Positions 40,685-52,564 of a DNA stretch of 64,000 nucleotides are shown here, piece after piece. Origin of the DNA: Aurelia coerulea (Eukaryota; Cnidaria; Scyphozoa; Semaeostomeae; Ulmaridae). The position numbers and the translations under genes were made by a program. Location: the NCBI GenBank assembly GCA_039566865.1, contig CM076955.1:10059001-10123000 (forward strand), written 5' to 3'. A model generated the notes under the pieces. The model had not been told where the DNA came from. It saw only the letters and a program-made list of their open reading frames with translations, and did not search any database. Position 1 is the first letter of the stretch. Each line of letters opens with the position of its first letter.

Positions 40685-42563
40685 CTGTAGAACTTTTTAG
40701 CACACTATGATTGGGAAAACGTGGATTTAGGGTTCAAGACTTCCATGATGTGTATTCGATATGGCCTAAGCCATTCGCAATTTATGCAAGCAAAAGACTT
40801 AGCATTTAGCCTACAAAGTCTTATTTCAGGTAAACCAGCGTCCAGTGTTTCTTCAAACCGCTCCTTTGATTTGAATTGCATTTCAATTGGTCATATCTTT
40901 GTCAATTTGCCTACTAAGGGTGCTCAGCCTGGCTTGCTTTCAACCAGCTTATTATCCCAGAATTTTTTCTCTGACCAAGATGTCTGTTTCCAGTGTTTTT
41001 GTAGTGATGTTCCAGGCTATATTAATGTTATATTCATTTGATACGGGAACAGGCTCGAAACGTCGCGTTTTTGGCATCTCAGCTACTTCTATGATGCTAA
41101 GATAATTTATTTATCATTTGGTTGTTTAATTGTTTAAGAACCACATGCAACATATTTGTGTATGTTTGTTTGTATATTTTCCAGGCTACCTATATTTTGT
41201 TGATTTTCTTGCCAATGTGGATCTTTTGGGAGCGTTTTGATCCTGTTTGTTTCAGCTGAAGAAATAGTCATTGGAACGCAATAAACTATGAGGTGTCACC
41301 AATAAAGTTTAGATTTTTGGGCGGGGTTTGGTATTTTAATAGATCCTCCCAGACATGCTTGCATTTATTCGTTGCTTGCCTTGTGTTTTTTTTTTTTTTT
41401 TGTGAATAATCCCAAAATCAGCAGTCAGTAAACAGATTTATTACCGGCAATTATTTCCAATTGATGTAATAGCGTTTGAAACTTTTAGATTCTAACACGA
41501 CGGTCGTGTACTGCTTTAGAACTTGCAACTTTTTTAAAGGCAATATCTCCGTGTGAGTTCAGCCGCGTAAACACTCTTCTCGACGTTTACCTCCCATTTG
41601 AAAACAAAATTTCCACAACTGGCTGCACTTGATTCAATACAAATTATGGTGCAGAAGAGTTTTCCGTTCTCACCATAGCAGAAAGCAGATTCATCCTAAA
41701 TTTAGTAACATCTGCAGTAACAAAGCACTTATGGTAAATTCTTGTCAGTTTGGTCCAAAATGATATTCTCTAGGGGACTGGGTAAGAGTTCCCAAGTTTA
41801 TGAAAATAGCATTTGGCTAGATTTTAAAATCCAGACACGAAGTCCCTCCTTTTCATGGTGTAAAACAATGTATTTCAACGGCATCCAATAGTCATAGTAT
41901 AGGTTAGTGCAACATAACAATGATAATTGAAATAGTGGAGGTTAGGGTACAACACCCCCCCATGTAATTTGTGTCAAAATGCCATAAAAGGGTATTTTGT
42001 CCAAGGGATGATATCTCATAGATTTTGGCCCTTGGATTGGTTCATTTCATATCAATGTTGTGCTTTTTTACAGCATGGAGTCGATTATTATGTTGATGTT
42101 TTGAGAAAATTAGGCCCATTTCAGACATTACCCCCTGGCCAACAATGCTCAAATTTTTGAGAGGGTCGCCCAAGCCCATTTTGTTCAGCACATTTTTCTG
42201 ATATGGAAAACACCTTCAAGACAAGGTCTGCTGAAATTGGTCACGGATTCCTAGTATTTTCCTCTACTACATTGTTGTTAGGAAGGAAACCTGCGAAATT
42301 CTGGTCTTCGTTTTCACTTGTTTTCACAAATTTTTGAGAGGAGCTTCCTGCAGAAAATCTTCCATAGCCACGAAACCACGGTAAGGAATGACCTATCAAA
42401 GCCAGACTAATTCCTGAATCTTATAAACATATCGGTTATAAAGCAAGACATTTTGCAATATTGTTGTTTTGATTTTTAAAGAAGCGGTATATTTCCAGAC
42501 GTCGTGCTCTTTTTACCCACTTTGTAGCAAAATAGATGCTGACTATCTTTTCTCCGCTTTTAG
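40685..42563. other. Unassigned, with one PLE-like end motif
   Basis: No coding match. TTGATACGGGAACAGGCTCG followed by AAACGTC at 41038-41063 resembles the PLE-C end motif (44976-45005), suggesting a decayed PLE 3' end. A T-run lies at 41387-41402. The frame at 40721-41041 has no recognisable domain. Confidence 0.3.
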
Positions 42564-42647
42564 GGCGTTGTTGCGATGAAGGAAGATCATACATTCATGA
42601 TTATCCAAACTCCCCGTCAACCATTGCGCTTCAAAGTTTAAGTAAAC
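42564..42647 (+). other. Possible internal exon (84 bp)
   Basis: A pyrimidine-rich acceptor (CTTTTCTCCGCTTTTAG) precedes and a strong donor (AAAC-GTAAGTAT) follows an 84-bp segment. Only one phase is open: RCCDEGRSYIHDYPNSPSTI then ALQSLSK. The product is not recognised. It lies just outside the 7.2-kb TIR element, so it could belong to a host gene whose intron received the element. Confidence 0.3.
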
Positions 42648-43116
42648 GTAAGTATATTTTGTGTGCAGGCAGACCATGGGTATTGTGGACACAATTTGTG
42701 TCGATCGTGTCCACAATACCTGGCCTAAATGTTACTAAATGAATGAATGTATTTCGTTACCTTGCTCGTCTTCATTTCATGAGTATCTCTGCGCTTTTGC
42801 CTCGGCATTCATTCTTGCTTACTCAAGTTTGTAACGGCCTAAGATTTTTGAACAGTGCCGCGCTCTAAACTAGTTTCCAGCCCGCCCTCTAAACTAGTTC
42901 CCAGCCCAGACCGCGCATTCCTCAAACGACTCATCCTGAAATTGAAAATTGAATGGGAGGGCAATCGACCGCAAATCCCACTAAGGCTTTTCGTACACAC
43001 CGCGAAACATTGTGCTGCGGGGGCGCTACGAATAACAATGAAATTTGAACAATAGCTACTAGAAATACTACGTCATTTTCAGGGGGTAATGATTGAATAG
43101 AAATTGGTTTTTAAAA

Positions 43117-43263
43117 ATGGCGGGAGAGGAGAACACATGGCAGAACAAAAACAAAATGTCTTGTCGTGTTAGTCGTATCGTCTTGGCTGATGGCATCAAG
43201 TGGGATAGACCTCCTGAAAATGTCAAGAGATTGTTAGTTATTCAAAGGAAAACAATGAGATGA
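43117..43263 (+). other. Small ORF near the left terminal repeat
   Basis: 48 codons from ATG (context AAAAATGGC) to TGA: MAGEENTWQNKNKMSCRVSR, IVLADGIKWDRPPENVKRLL. Charged, no known domain. It could be a first exon of the element's lost transposase or chance. Downstream, 43351-43389 holds a tandem 18-bp duplication (CTTTGGGGAACGAAAGAA). Confidence 0.25.
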
Positions 43264-44235
43264 GTACAATAGTTTCATACTTTGGTATCTTTGTATCTCG
43301 AGAGCGCGGCTCCGAATTCTTGCTGAAGGGACCCATGGCCCCAGAGTGAAATCTTTGGGGAACGAAAGAATCTTTGGGGAACGAAAGAATTTGCAAAACA
43401 GAACAGCAGAGCAGTTACTTTTATCTGGGGAGATGCAGATGGCGAGTGCAGGAAAACGTTTGAAGTTTTAGCAGTTTATATGGTGAAGAAACTGGAGGCT
43501 ACTTATGAGCTGATTAGTGCCCCAAGAAAGATGTAACAAATATTGGCCTAAATTTTGTGAAGGCTTTCAAGTCCAAGATTTACACATGCAACTTGTCTCG
43601 TCTTGTTAAAAAACGAAGGCAGAACTGTTAACTGACATCATGCTGCAAAGACTTGCAGTAAATTCCATTTGACAGAGATTTATACAACCTCCTGACATTC
43701 AGGAAAATGCAGGAAAGCACCATTGACAATTTTAGACTGAACATGCTGAGACTTGAAGTGGGGTGAATAAATAAGAAAATGGTGGTTCTTTTTCTTCATA
43801 TTTAAATAAAGTATATAGACTATGTTGAAGTTTGAAAAAGTTTGATGATACTTAATAATAATTAATGATTAATGATTATTATTAATATGTACATTTTAGG
43901 TCCGTAGAAAGTTGGGGGGGGGCATTATTGAAGTTCAAGCACCTTCCCAATGATTTTGAAAACAATGGTGCCATGTCACAAGCATTAATTAGATGTGTTG
44001 TTCTCTATTGTTTTAAGAACAATGGCCCCCCCCAATCAGAATATGCTTCCTATTATGGTCCTGGGATATTTATTCATTTTAGTTATATACACCGTTGTAA
44101 GCTAGCATTTGAATCTCAAGGTACGTTGCTCCCAAAAATCTTTTATGATACATTGAAAAGAATTTCTATCCACTTGTTATTACACAATAGTTTAAAACAA
44201 GAAACTTGGATCAGCCCATAGAATGGAAAGGTTCT
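43264..44235. other. Unassigned interior of the 7.2-kb element
   Basis: AT-rich, with a G-run near 43915. The frame at 43928-44221 (97 aa) shows no known motif. Confidence 0.25.
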
Positions 44236-45100
44236 TAATTTCACATTAAAATTTCGAATATTGCAAGATGACTCTCATACCAAGGATATATTTGAATCAC
44301 TTCCTCTTATGGCCTTCCGAAGAGATAAGAACATCAGAGACACACTTGTCCGCACAAACCTCAAGACCAACGACCCACCAGATACCTTTCCATGTAACCA
44401 CCATCTTTGCCAAACATGCACACACATCAACAGCTCTACAGCCATCACTAATGGAAACAGAAATTTCACCATCCGATCTACATTCACGTGTTCCTCGTCA
44501 TCCGTCGTTAATTGCATTACCTGCACCAAATGCAACATTCTGTATATTGGAGAGACGTCAAGACAAATCAACAACAGATTCGGCGAACATTTGAGGAATG
44601 TTAGAAACAAGACACATTTAGAAGAACAGCACGAACACGATCCGGACAGCAACATTTCACACCGTTTCAACCTACCAAACCATTCTACAGATGATATGTC
44701 AATTCTCGGCCTCCTATATGCATCTACAGAAAGCAATAAAAGAAAAACATTGGAGAAACGGATCATTTTTAAACTTGGAACATTGTACCCTTCAGGACTC
44801 AACAAACAATTTACATATCTCCAATAACATTCTATTTATCACAATTTTATTCCTACATCTCTTTCTTATTCTCAGTCCTCTTTACGTCACATCGATTCCC
44901 TTGATTACTATTCTTATCCTTCGAATCTGCCGTTCTTTTAGCTTGATTAGTGTCGGTTCTACTAATATTTCTTTGCTTGATAACGGGCTATGCTCGAAAC
45001 GTCTTGCTTATTTCAATTCCCATCAAAGTGCTTATATTTTACTTTATTTACTTGTTTATCATTGTACAATTGCACTACATGCAACAAGAAGATTTTTTGG
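44236..45100 (+). mobile_element. PLE-C: third Penelope-like family, 3' part
   Basis: GIY-YIG coding region 44261-44827, then about 150 bp of 3' UTR to the end motif CTTGATAACGGGCTATGCTC followed by GAAACGTC (44976-45005). The end motif has a CGGGC/GCTCG stem and GAAAC, resembling a degenerate hammerhead core. 5'-truncated near 44236; nested in the 7.2-kb element. Confidence 0.8.
44261..44827 (+). CDS. PLE-C GIY-YIG endonuclease
   Basis: Open frame of 188 residues; homology begins slightly upstream, so the Met at 44261 is not a true start. Order: FESLPLMAFRRDKNIRDTLV, finger PCNHHLCQTCTHI, GIY-YIG core VVNCITCTKCNILYIGETSR with INNRFGEHLRNVRN, NLPNHSTDDMSILGLLYA, ending TLYPSGLNKQF. Tyr, Gly, Arg and Glu-His of the GIY-YIG fold are present. 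Distinct from PLE-A (IYAAEC) and PLE-B (VVYLLQC). The RT is lost. Known role: nicking DNA for target-primed reverse transcription. Confidence 0.88.
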   Translation: MQDDSHTKDIFESLPLMAFRRDKNIRDTLVRTNLKTNDPPDTFPCNHHLCQTCTHINSSTAITNGNRNFTIRSTFTCSSSSVVNCITCTKCNILYIGETSRQINNRFGEHLRNVRNKTHLEEQHEHDPDSNISHRFNLPNHSTDDMSILGLLYASTESNKRKTLEKRIIFKLGTLYPSGLNKQFTYLQ

Positions 45101-45508
45101 ATCATTAAAATTTCAGCCTGGTAAAAACCAAAAGTTCTTATATACTATACTATTTTTGCTATTTTGTGAGTGTGTGAATAATGATCCAATTGTTTGTAAT
45201 ATATACAAAATGTTTCTTGATGCATGAAACATAAAATGGGAAGATGACGTGTTTTGGTGTGTTTAAAACTGACAACGATTTCATTGGCATGTTTGCCTAT
45301 ATCTTTGAATTTCAGCAGTCAAAAGTTTCTTTGAATAGTATGACATTTTTGGCCATCTTAAAGTGCCTTATAAACTTGTTTCTGATGTACTTTATAAGTC
45401 TGAGAAAAAGATTTTCTGCTTTTAAATGCTCTTTGATTTTGACTACCTTTGACCTTGAATTGAAGCCTTTGAATATATTGTGGCCCTGTGGTTTAATCCT
45501 CTAACCCC
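45101..45508. other. Unassigned
   Basis: No coding or repeat signal beyond short chance frames. Confidence 0.3.
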
Positions 45509-45941
45509 AGGGGGTTACTCTGGTATTTTGAGGATAGGGGTGCTCAGTCTGGTACACAGCAACAACCCAAACAAATGATTTTTGGCATAAATTTGGACCC
45601 AAAAAAATACTTTTTCTCACATGACATGACATACCCAAAATTATGAAGTCTGCATCTTAAGTCTATGAAAAAGCACCTGAACATATACTTAAATTTAACT
45701 GTATTTTGATTTCAGTATATAGTTGCTTGATTTAATGTTATTTTTAGGATATCTTTATCTATCATTTTTACTTTTCCCCACATTTGAGACCCAAAAAAGT
45801 AAGCCAGAACTTCAAGAACTCAAATCAAAAAATTAATTGTAAAGATAACTGACCCAAAAAATAACTCTTGCACAATTTTAAACCCAAAGAGTAACCTGAG
45901 TACCCTTATCTGAAATATACCAGAGTACCCCCCCCCCCCCC
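45509..45941. mobile_element. About 430-bp MITE with GGGTTACTCTGGTAT ends
   Basis: Left end GGGGTTACTCTGGTATTTTG with GATAGGGGTGCTCAG. The complement of the right end reads GGGGTACTCTGGTATATTTC with GATAAGGGTACTCAG. The right end is a C-run (45928-45940). The interior is AT-rich and non-coding. A target duplication cannot be set because of the G/C runs. Confidence 0.65.
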
Positions 45942-48900
45942 ACTTGGGCCTCCAAGTTTAAAGGCAAAGAGGTGGCAGACAGGGTTTGATCCCCAGTAGA
46001 GTAGAGCCTCGCCACTTGATTGTCAGGGCAAGGGGTCACAGACCTGATTATGTCTTCTCTATACCTCTGCCATCCCAATGCTCGTTGCTAAAAACCGCAA
46101 CTTCACCTTCATGAGCTTGATTGAAAACTCTACAAGTTTGCAACACATGACATTTTTTTCTCACTTTTAGCAGCAAAAATTAAGTTGCCCATTTTGCTGC
46201 ACCCTTGCCCCATTTTGCCTATTCCAACCTACCTTATAACATATTTCTGAAACTAATTTCCATCCAAAGCAATTGTCTATGGGGTTGTCAGACTTAAGAC
46301 TACCAATTTCAGTGCACTGTTCCACAGAATAGGAAGATTGCATATTTTTCCCAAGGAGCTAAGAATATGGAGTACTGAAATTTTCTTACAATTATGAAAT
46401 TTTCTTACAATTATCAGAATTTCATCACTCAGCTCCTTACCTCTTCATGTTTACTTCCTGTGCAAAAAATGTTGTTTTGAAATGTTTTGGTATTACTCTC
46501 AAGTACTTCTGTAGTAATATGATACAGGGAATAAGCAGAAATGTATCAAAACAAACTTTTTCTCAGGTTGTGTTTTTCTGGTGTACTGGAGTCTCTTCAT
46601 TTTTTGGCAATCCAAGGTTTGAGTTAAGCAGTTGCTAAAGAGAAATTACAAATTACCTGCATGTAGTTTCCTCCAGGTGAAGTGTTTTTTTGCAGAAAAC
46701 ATACTAGATGATTATCCCTGTATGTCAGTTGCATTTCAATCAAAATATGTATATTTCACAGCTGACATCCCTTTCTTAGCCAATTTTATGTTTGTAGCCA
46801 AATCAAGGTGGATTTGAATCAAGATTTCACAAATTTTGGTGCACCATAACAAGATCTCATTTGCTACTGGGGCAGGTCTGGCAAAAATTAATGCTTCACT
46901 TCAACATCCACATGTTAAGAAACCACTTATACACAAGTAGTAGTACATTAAACACTGTCAAATAAGAACCATCATTGTTTGAGCATAGCCTAGCAACCGT
47001 TTTTAAATCTGGGGTAACAAATCTAGATATAGTGCTACTTTACAGTGACTGGGGGCACATGTTCCCAAAGACTTAGCAAAAAACAAAGGAGAGGCCTTTT
47101 TATTTTCAGGAAGTGTCCCTTTGGTTTAATGAAAGAATGTTGTGCCCCCCCCCCCAAGTTTGAGATGCTTCCTACATACATCCGTGCTTCTTTAAGAGGC
47201 ATCTACCAAGTAAAATTTAACAAATGCCATATGCATTTAATATTTTGAAATAGCTCTCTTTTGTTTCAATGTAATTTTACCTGGCTGTTGGTTCTTATAT
47301 GTAGGTTTTACTGCAGCCTCTTCCAGAAATTATTGTTAGAAGCAATGGAGTTGTCAATGAAATTGAGGAAAGTTTTCAATGTTTGGTTGAAAGCTGCAGA
47401 TTGTTTTCAACAAGCAAAAAGAGTAGGACCACAGAATTAATATTAATCTATTCACGATTTGGTTTGCATAAAATGTATGGCTCAAAATTATTGTCGATGA
47501 ATTTAGTTCATGAAAAATTACTGTAAGAAACACTACAAAAAACTTTACTGTTAGAATTTAATCCAACAATTAAAAACTGCAATGAAGCCCACTGTTGGTA
47601 AATTTCTCAATAGATGAAATAATTTCTCAATATGAATACAGAGTGAATTCTTATATTCCTAACAAACTAATATTTTTTCGAGAAGAGTGACTTTCCTGAT
47701 CTTGAAAATGTGGACATGACAATGCCCTTCATTCCATTGAAACTTATATTCCATCCCGCTTTCAAAAATGATTTTGACTGACAACAGGGGAGCTGTTTCC
47801 CAGTGGAAAACATACCATATTTTTACAAGGAATGTTAGCACTAAATATTACTTAAAATCATAACATAATTATTGAGTTCTCACAGTTTCTCACTAGTTTC
47901 TTAAAGCTTCCATACCCCTTCCACAATAATCTTCACACTTTCTTGTAAAAAGTAGGTCCCCATCCTATCCTAGAACATTTCTGTAAAAATAGATCCCATT
48001 CCCAGAATATTTGAGTCAGAAACTACCCCAAAAGCTGGCACACATCCCCGCATAATTGGATGGTGAAATACCCCCCCCCCCCCCACTATTGGGGCCAGTT
48101 GCAAGCCATTCTAAAATCTGCAGAGAGAGCAACAATGAGCAAAATAAATCAAAATTCACTAAAATATGACTTCGCATCTTCAAATTGGTTTCTTACAAGT
48201 TTTAGAGGACTACCACCTACTGTATGCAATGCACAGTCATTTTGCTGAAGAAAGGCAAAAATTCATGTTTTATTATGTTGTGTCATCACTTTTTAACAGT
48301 TTCTTGAAAGGTTCTCTTCTGCAGCTATCAAAGGAATGCCAAAATTAGAGTATATGTATTAGTCTTCAAGTCACTCTCAATGTTGGATGACATAAAAAAT
48401 GTGATCATTCAGCACATCTTGTTTCTCAGGCTCTCTTGAATAGGTGACAGGCAACATGTGAATTCTTCCTTGCAGGCTTCTATTCTGGATGGACTGGCAT
48501 TAGAAACAGGAACTGCACAATAATTTGAACTCATTCACTTCAAATGGACTTCCAGTTATTTTGGAAAAGGTGTGCACAAAGGACCAACCCTTTTCTTAGA
48601 CAATGGAGCCCTTCCATTCGAAAGTCTTTTTTCATACTATCTCTTAATACAGTGCATTCCATTCACAGCTTTATTGTCTCAAAGATGGTTGTGTTGGATG
48701 AGAATCAGAATTTACAGTTCAAAGTATATGTGGCTGATGTGATGTGTCATCTTGAGAACATTGGCTATTACAGATAACACTCCACCTATCATACAGTTTC
48801 TTCATCTGAAAGACTTCTTATCTATCAACTTAACATCCTGTCGTGGAGCAGAGTTTCTTTCTTTGGTAATGAGTTCTTGAAGGGGACAGCAGAATTATCC

Positions 48901-49574
48901 GAAGAATGAAATGCTCATCCTCGTTTGATGAAAGGGAAACTCCTTAAAAAAAGAAAACAAAATTATTTTTCATCAAATTGTCATGCTTTTGATGCATTAG
49001 TGCAGGACCAAAGGCTATCTTGTGAAGCCTGTGAAGCCTGTGAATCCTACGATAATCACCGATACCTATTCAGCTGAGCAGCTAAATTGAACAGCTAAGA
49101 GACAGTTTGGTAAGAATCAAGTCTTCTCCAATAATGACCTGATCCCCATTACTTTGCCCCCAAACATGGGTGTAGGGGGAGATTAAATTTGTGGGGGCTG
49201 CCTGATAAAAAATCCGAGAAAAAATCCATTGATTGGAAAATTTTTGGCCGACTTGATTGAGGCCTATTATTATGTTTGCAACCCATTACCTTCGCTTTCT
49301 CTCAAATAATTCAATGTCGAATGTCTTCTTTTCTTCTGAAGGAAACTGTTTTTCTTTCCCCGTCCAGTACAAGACGAAAAATGTTTATTTAAATGAAACT
49401 GAACTCACCGATAGTCCTTGGTTGGATAGTCTCTAGCCATCGTTAGCTTTACTTAGAAAACGGTTGTTGTTGCAGCGATTTGCCACGGCGAGTACCTCAC
49501 CTCCGTGAGCTCAAGCTGTCTTCACATCCAGTCATGTGACACAAACCATGGTTGCGCCCCTTATAAGGCGATTT
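45942..49574. other. Unassigned right interior of the 7.2-kb element
   Basis: No frame over about 80 codons and no recognised motif. C-runs at about 47146-47154 and 48071-48084, and a 17-bp tandem duplication (ATTTTCTTACAATTATG-type) near 46380-46415. Possibly intronic or decayed non-coding transposon DNA. Confidence 0.3.
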
Positions 49575-50045
49575 CAATGTTTCGCGGTGTGTACGAAAAG
49601 CCTTAGTGGGATTTGCGGTCGATTGCCCTCCCATTCAATTTTCAATTTCAGGATGAGTCGTTTGAGGAATGCGCGGTCTGGGCTGGGAACTAGTTTAGAG
49701 CAAGGCACTGTTCAAAAACTTAGGCCGTTACGAACTTGAGTAAGCAAGAATGAATGCCGAGGCAAAAGCGCAGAGATACTCATGAAATGAAGACGAGCAA
49801 GGTAACGAAATACATTCATTCATTTAGTAACATTTAGGCCAGGTATTGTGGACACGATCGACACAAATTGTGTCCACAATACCCATGGGCAGACCCTGCT
49901 TCAAAGAAACCGATTTTTTAGAGTTTGTCTTTTTTAACTCATCATATAGTAATGACGTAGATAAGCGGTTCCTAATGTTGTCGGCAGTTCCTCCTCGATT
50001 GAGGCTAGCTTCTCGTTGAAATATAGCCTGCGTGCAGACTTTTCC

Positions 50046-52521
50046 TTTATTTGTTTGTTTGTTAACTTATTTTACATCGATTATCTACATCTAGCTTACT
50101 ATATACAATTTTATATGTACAGGCAAACTAATCCAAATCGATAAACAAACTAAATGGATAAATTAATTCTATTATTAGATAAATATACATGAATAAATAT
50201 TTTTTACAGTGTTTTACTAATTAATTGGAATACACAAAACTAACTTTCGAAGGCATACTGGCAAGCATTGCATTTACAGTTTGGGCCATTCCACATTTTT
50301 ATCATACGTTTAAAACTACTTAAATTTTCGGCGGATTTTATTTCATTTGGCAGTCCATTCCAGATTTGAGGTCCCAATGATTGTAGGCTATTAGAACCAA
50401 AGGTGACTTGATTTGGTCTATAATGTTGCAAATCATTTGGGTTTCGTGATGAGTATGCAGAGGATCTAATTTTGAAAATATCATGCATGAAAGATGGATT
50501 TAGATTTTTTAAAGTCTTAAAAATCTCAATACAGAGAACTCTCAGACGGGAAACATGCATTGTACACCTTTCTGACTTGACAAGTAAGTCGATGTAAGAT
50601 GTATGATGATCATTGTATAAAAATCTAAGGGCACGTTCTTGAATCTTTTCGTTTTTTTGCAAGGATTTAGCTGATGAGAAGTACCATACCAGAGGCAATA
50701 ATCAAAGTTCGAGTATACAAAACTTTGGACTAGAATTTTCCTTTCTTTTTGTGCAATAAATGTTTTGAGCCGTTTTAAGACATTAAGCTGTGATGCAGCC
50801 TTCCTGCAAAGTTCAGATATATGCGGTTCAAAATTTAGTTTATAATCTAATTGAATACCTAGTAGTTTGACAGTTTCTTCAGACTTTATCAGTTTACCTT
50901 GGATGTTGAAATCTTGTCCACTGGTATTTGCTTGATCCTTTCTAATAAGGAGTGCGTAGAACTTTTCCAGATTTGCTATCATTTGATTTTGTTTCAGCCA
51001 ATTCAAAGCAACCCCAGCTTCTTCCTCCAGTACCTCAATCAAATTTGATAAAGTCTTGGAAAAATAAACCAGAGTGTTATCGTCGGCATAATTATGTAAT
51101 GTTGCTTGTTTGATGAACAAAAAGAGATCGTTTATGTAAACATTGAACAAAATAGGGCCCAAAACAGAGCCCTGAGGTACTCCTGATAAAATAGTCTGAA
51201 AAGAGCTATACGTATTATTGATTCTCACAGACTGTTTCCGCCTTTTCAGGTAGGAGTAAATAAGGACAAGAGCATTTTCATCGAAGCCATATGCATGGAG
51301 TTTGGCTATAAGTAAATCTTGTGGAATGCAATCAAAGCCTTCGACAAGTCCATTAGGACAGCCCCTACAATATTGTTGTTATCGAGTTTGACCCTCCATT
51401 CTTCAAGCATTCTTATCAAGACATGTTGCGTGCCATATGATTTTCTGTAAGCAGCGATAAAAAGCGAAAGAGTTTCATCTAAGTATGGAATAAGTTGATT
51501 TTTCAAAATTTTTCATAGATTTTGGAGAAGATATTTAGTATACTAACTGGACGAAAATTTCGTTTAACTGTACGATTTGCCTCCCCCTTGTCTAAAGGGC
51601 ATACCGTGGCGCGTTTTCCATTATTCGGAAACCTATAGTTGCGTATGCTGCAGTTAATAGCATCAGTTAAAGGGACCGTAAGCTCATTTGCAGCTAAAAG
51701 CACAAGTTTTGGTGGTATTTGATCTTCACCCGTTGATTTTCTACCGTCCTTCTCTAACTTGGCAAACCTGTACTTCGCTAAAAGAAAACGAGTTGAAATT
51801 ATTGTTAGGATTTTGAATGATTGCTAAAACACTCGGGTGGTTTTTGTATTGTTCGAGAATCAGCCTAATGATTTTCCGATCATCATCAGTTGTCACCGTA
51901 GCTGCTATGTTACAAGGTTTTACACCGCTAGACCTTTCTACGATGTTGATGTAATGATCGTTAAAGATTTCCGTTAACTCTTGGTCTTCGGTTACAATTT
52001 CATTATTTTTGACCAAGGAAATGTCACTACCAGCTAAGCCTCCTTTGTTGGAGAGAAAAGGCTTGACCAGATTCCAAAAAGCGCGATTTGATACCAGTCC
52101 ACTTTCTGTTGCTCGTTTGAAATGGTTCTTAATTGCCTTCTTCCTTAAGGAAACACATCTATTTCTTTGTCTTTTAAACTTCAGCTCATTTTCTTTAGTA
52201 GGATTTTTGATGTATTTTTTCTTTAGCCTCGTTCTGGTATAGATTGCCTTTTTTAGTTCACGTGTCATAAAAGGAGCACTATTCCCTCGTTGCACTTTCG
52301 TTTTTAGAGGAGCATGTTTGTCAACCAATTTACGAAAAGTATAGACAAGATTATCATAAGCTCGCTCAGGATCCTCAGGAGAACCAAATTTTGCCAGCTT
52401 TATATCTGACAGGAAATTTTCGGCGTCAAACCTTTTGTAGCTACGATATTTTAATACCTTGGGCTTAAGTCTAGGAAGATGAAACTTCATAACCGTTATG
52501 ACAAGACTGTGACAGTCACTC
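50046..52521 (-). pseudogene. LINE-3: linker, RT and C-terminal domain, frameshifted
   Basis: Minus strand, 5' to 3': end of the endonuclease domain (SDCHSLVITV at about 52517-52488), linker KYRSYKRFDAENFLSDIKLA, NRAFWNLVKPFLSNKG, a gap with frameshifts near 51700-51740 and 51500, RPVSILNIFSKIYEK, motif A VLMDLSKA near 51340, motif B GVPQGSVLGPILFNVYINDL, motif C YADD (51079-51090), then KIQERALRFLYNDH and a Cys-rich end CKCNACQYAFES at 50240. The 3' UTR ends in AAACAAACAAACAAATAAAGG near 50046. Truncated inside the endonuclease domain. Jockey/CR1-type; closest local relative is the LINE at 24482-25071. The frame needs at least three repairs, so it is inactive. Confidence 0.85.
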
Positions 52522-52564
52522 TACTGCGAACTGCGAAGGAGAGCCGTTGAGGAACTTGGAAAGT

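Larger units (their letters stand above)
42675..49887. mobile_element. 7.2-kb TIR element with hairpin ends
   Basis: Inverted repeats at about 42675-43013 and 49575-49887. Flanking duplication GGCAGAC at 42668-42674 and 49888-49894 (7 bp as read; 8 is not excluded). Each end contains GGTATTGTGGACAC and GTGTCCACAATACC, so the terminus alone can fold into a 14-bp hairpin. The left arm has a 24-bp internal duplication (CTCTAAACTAGTTCCCAGCC-type) absent from the right. Contents: PLE-C, a MITE and unassigned DNA. No transposase recognised. Confidence 0.82.
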
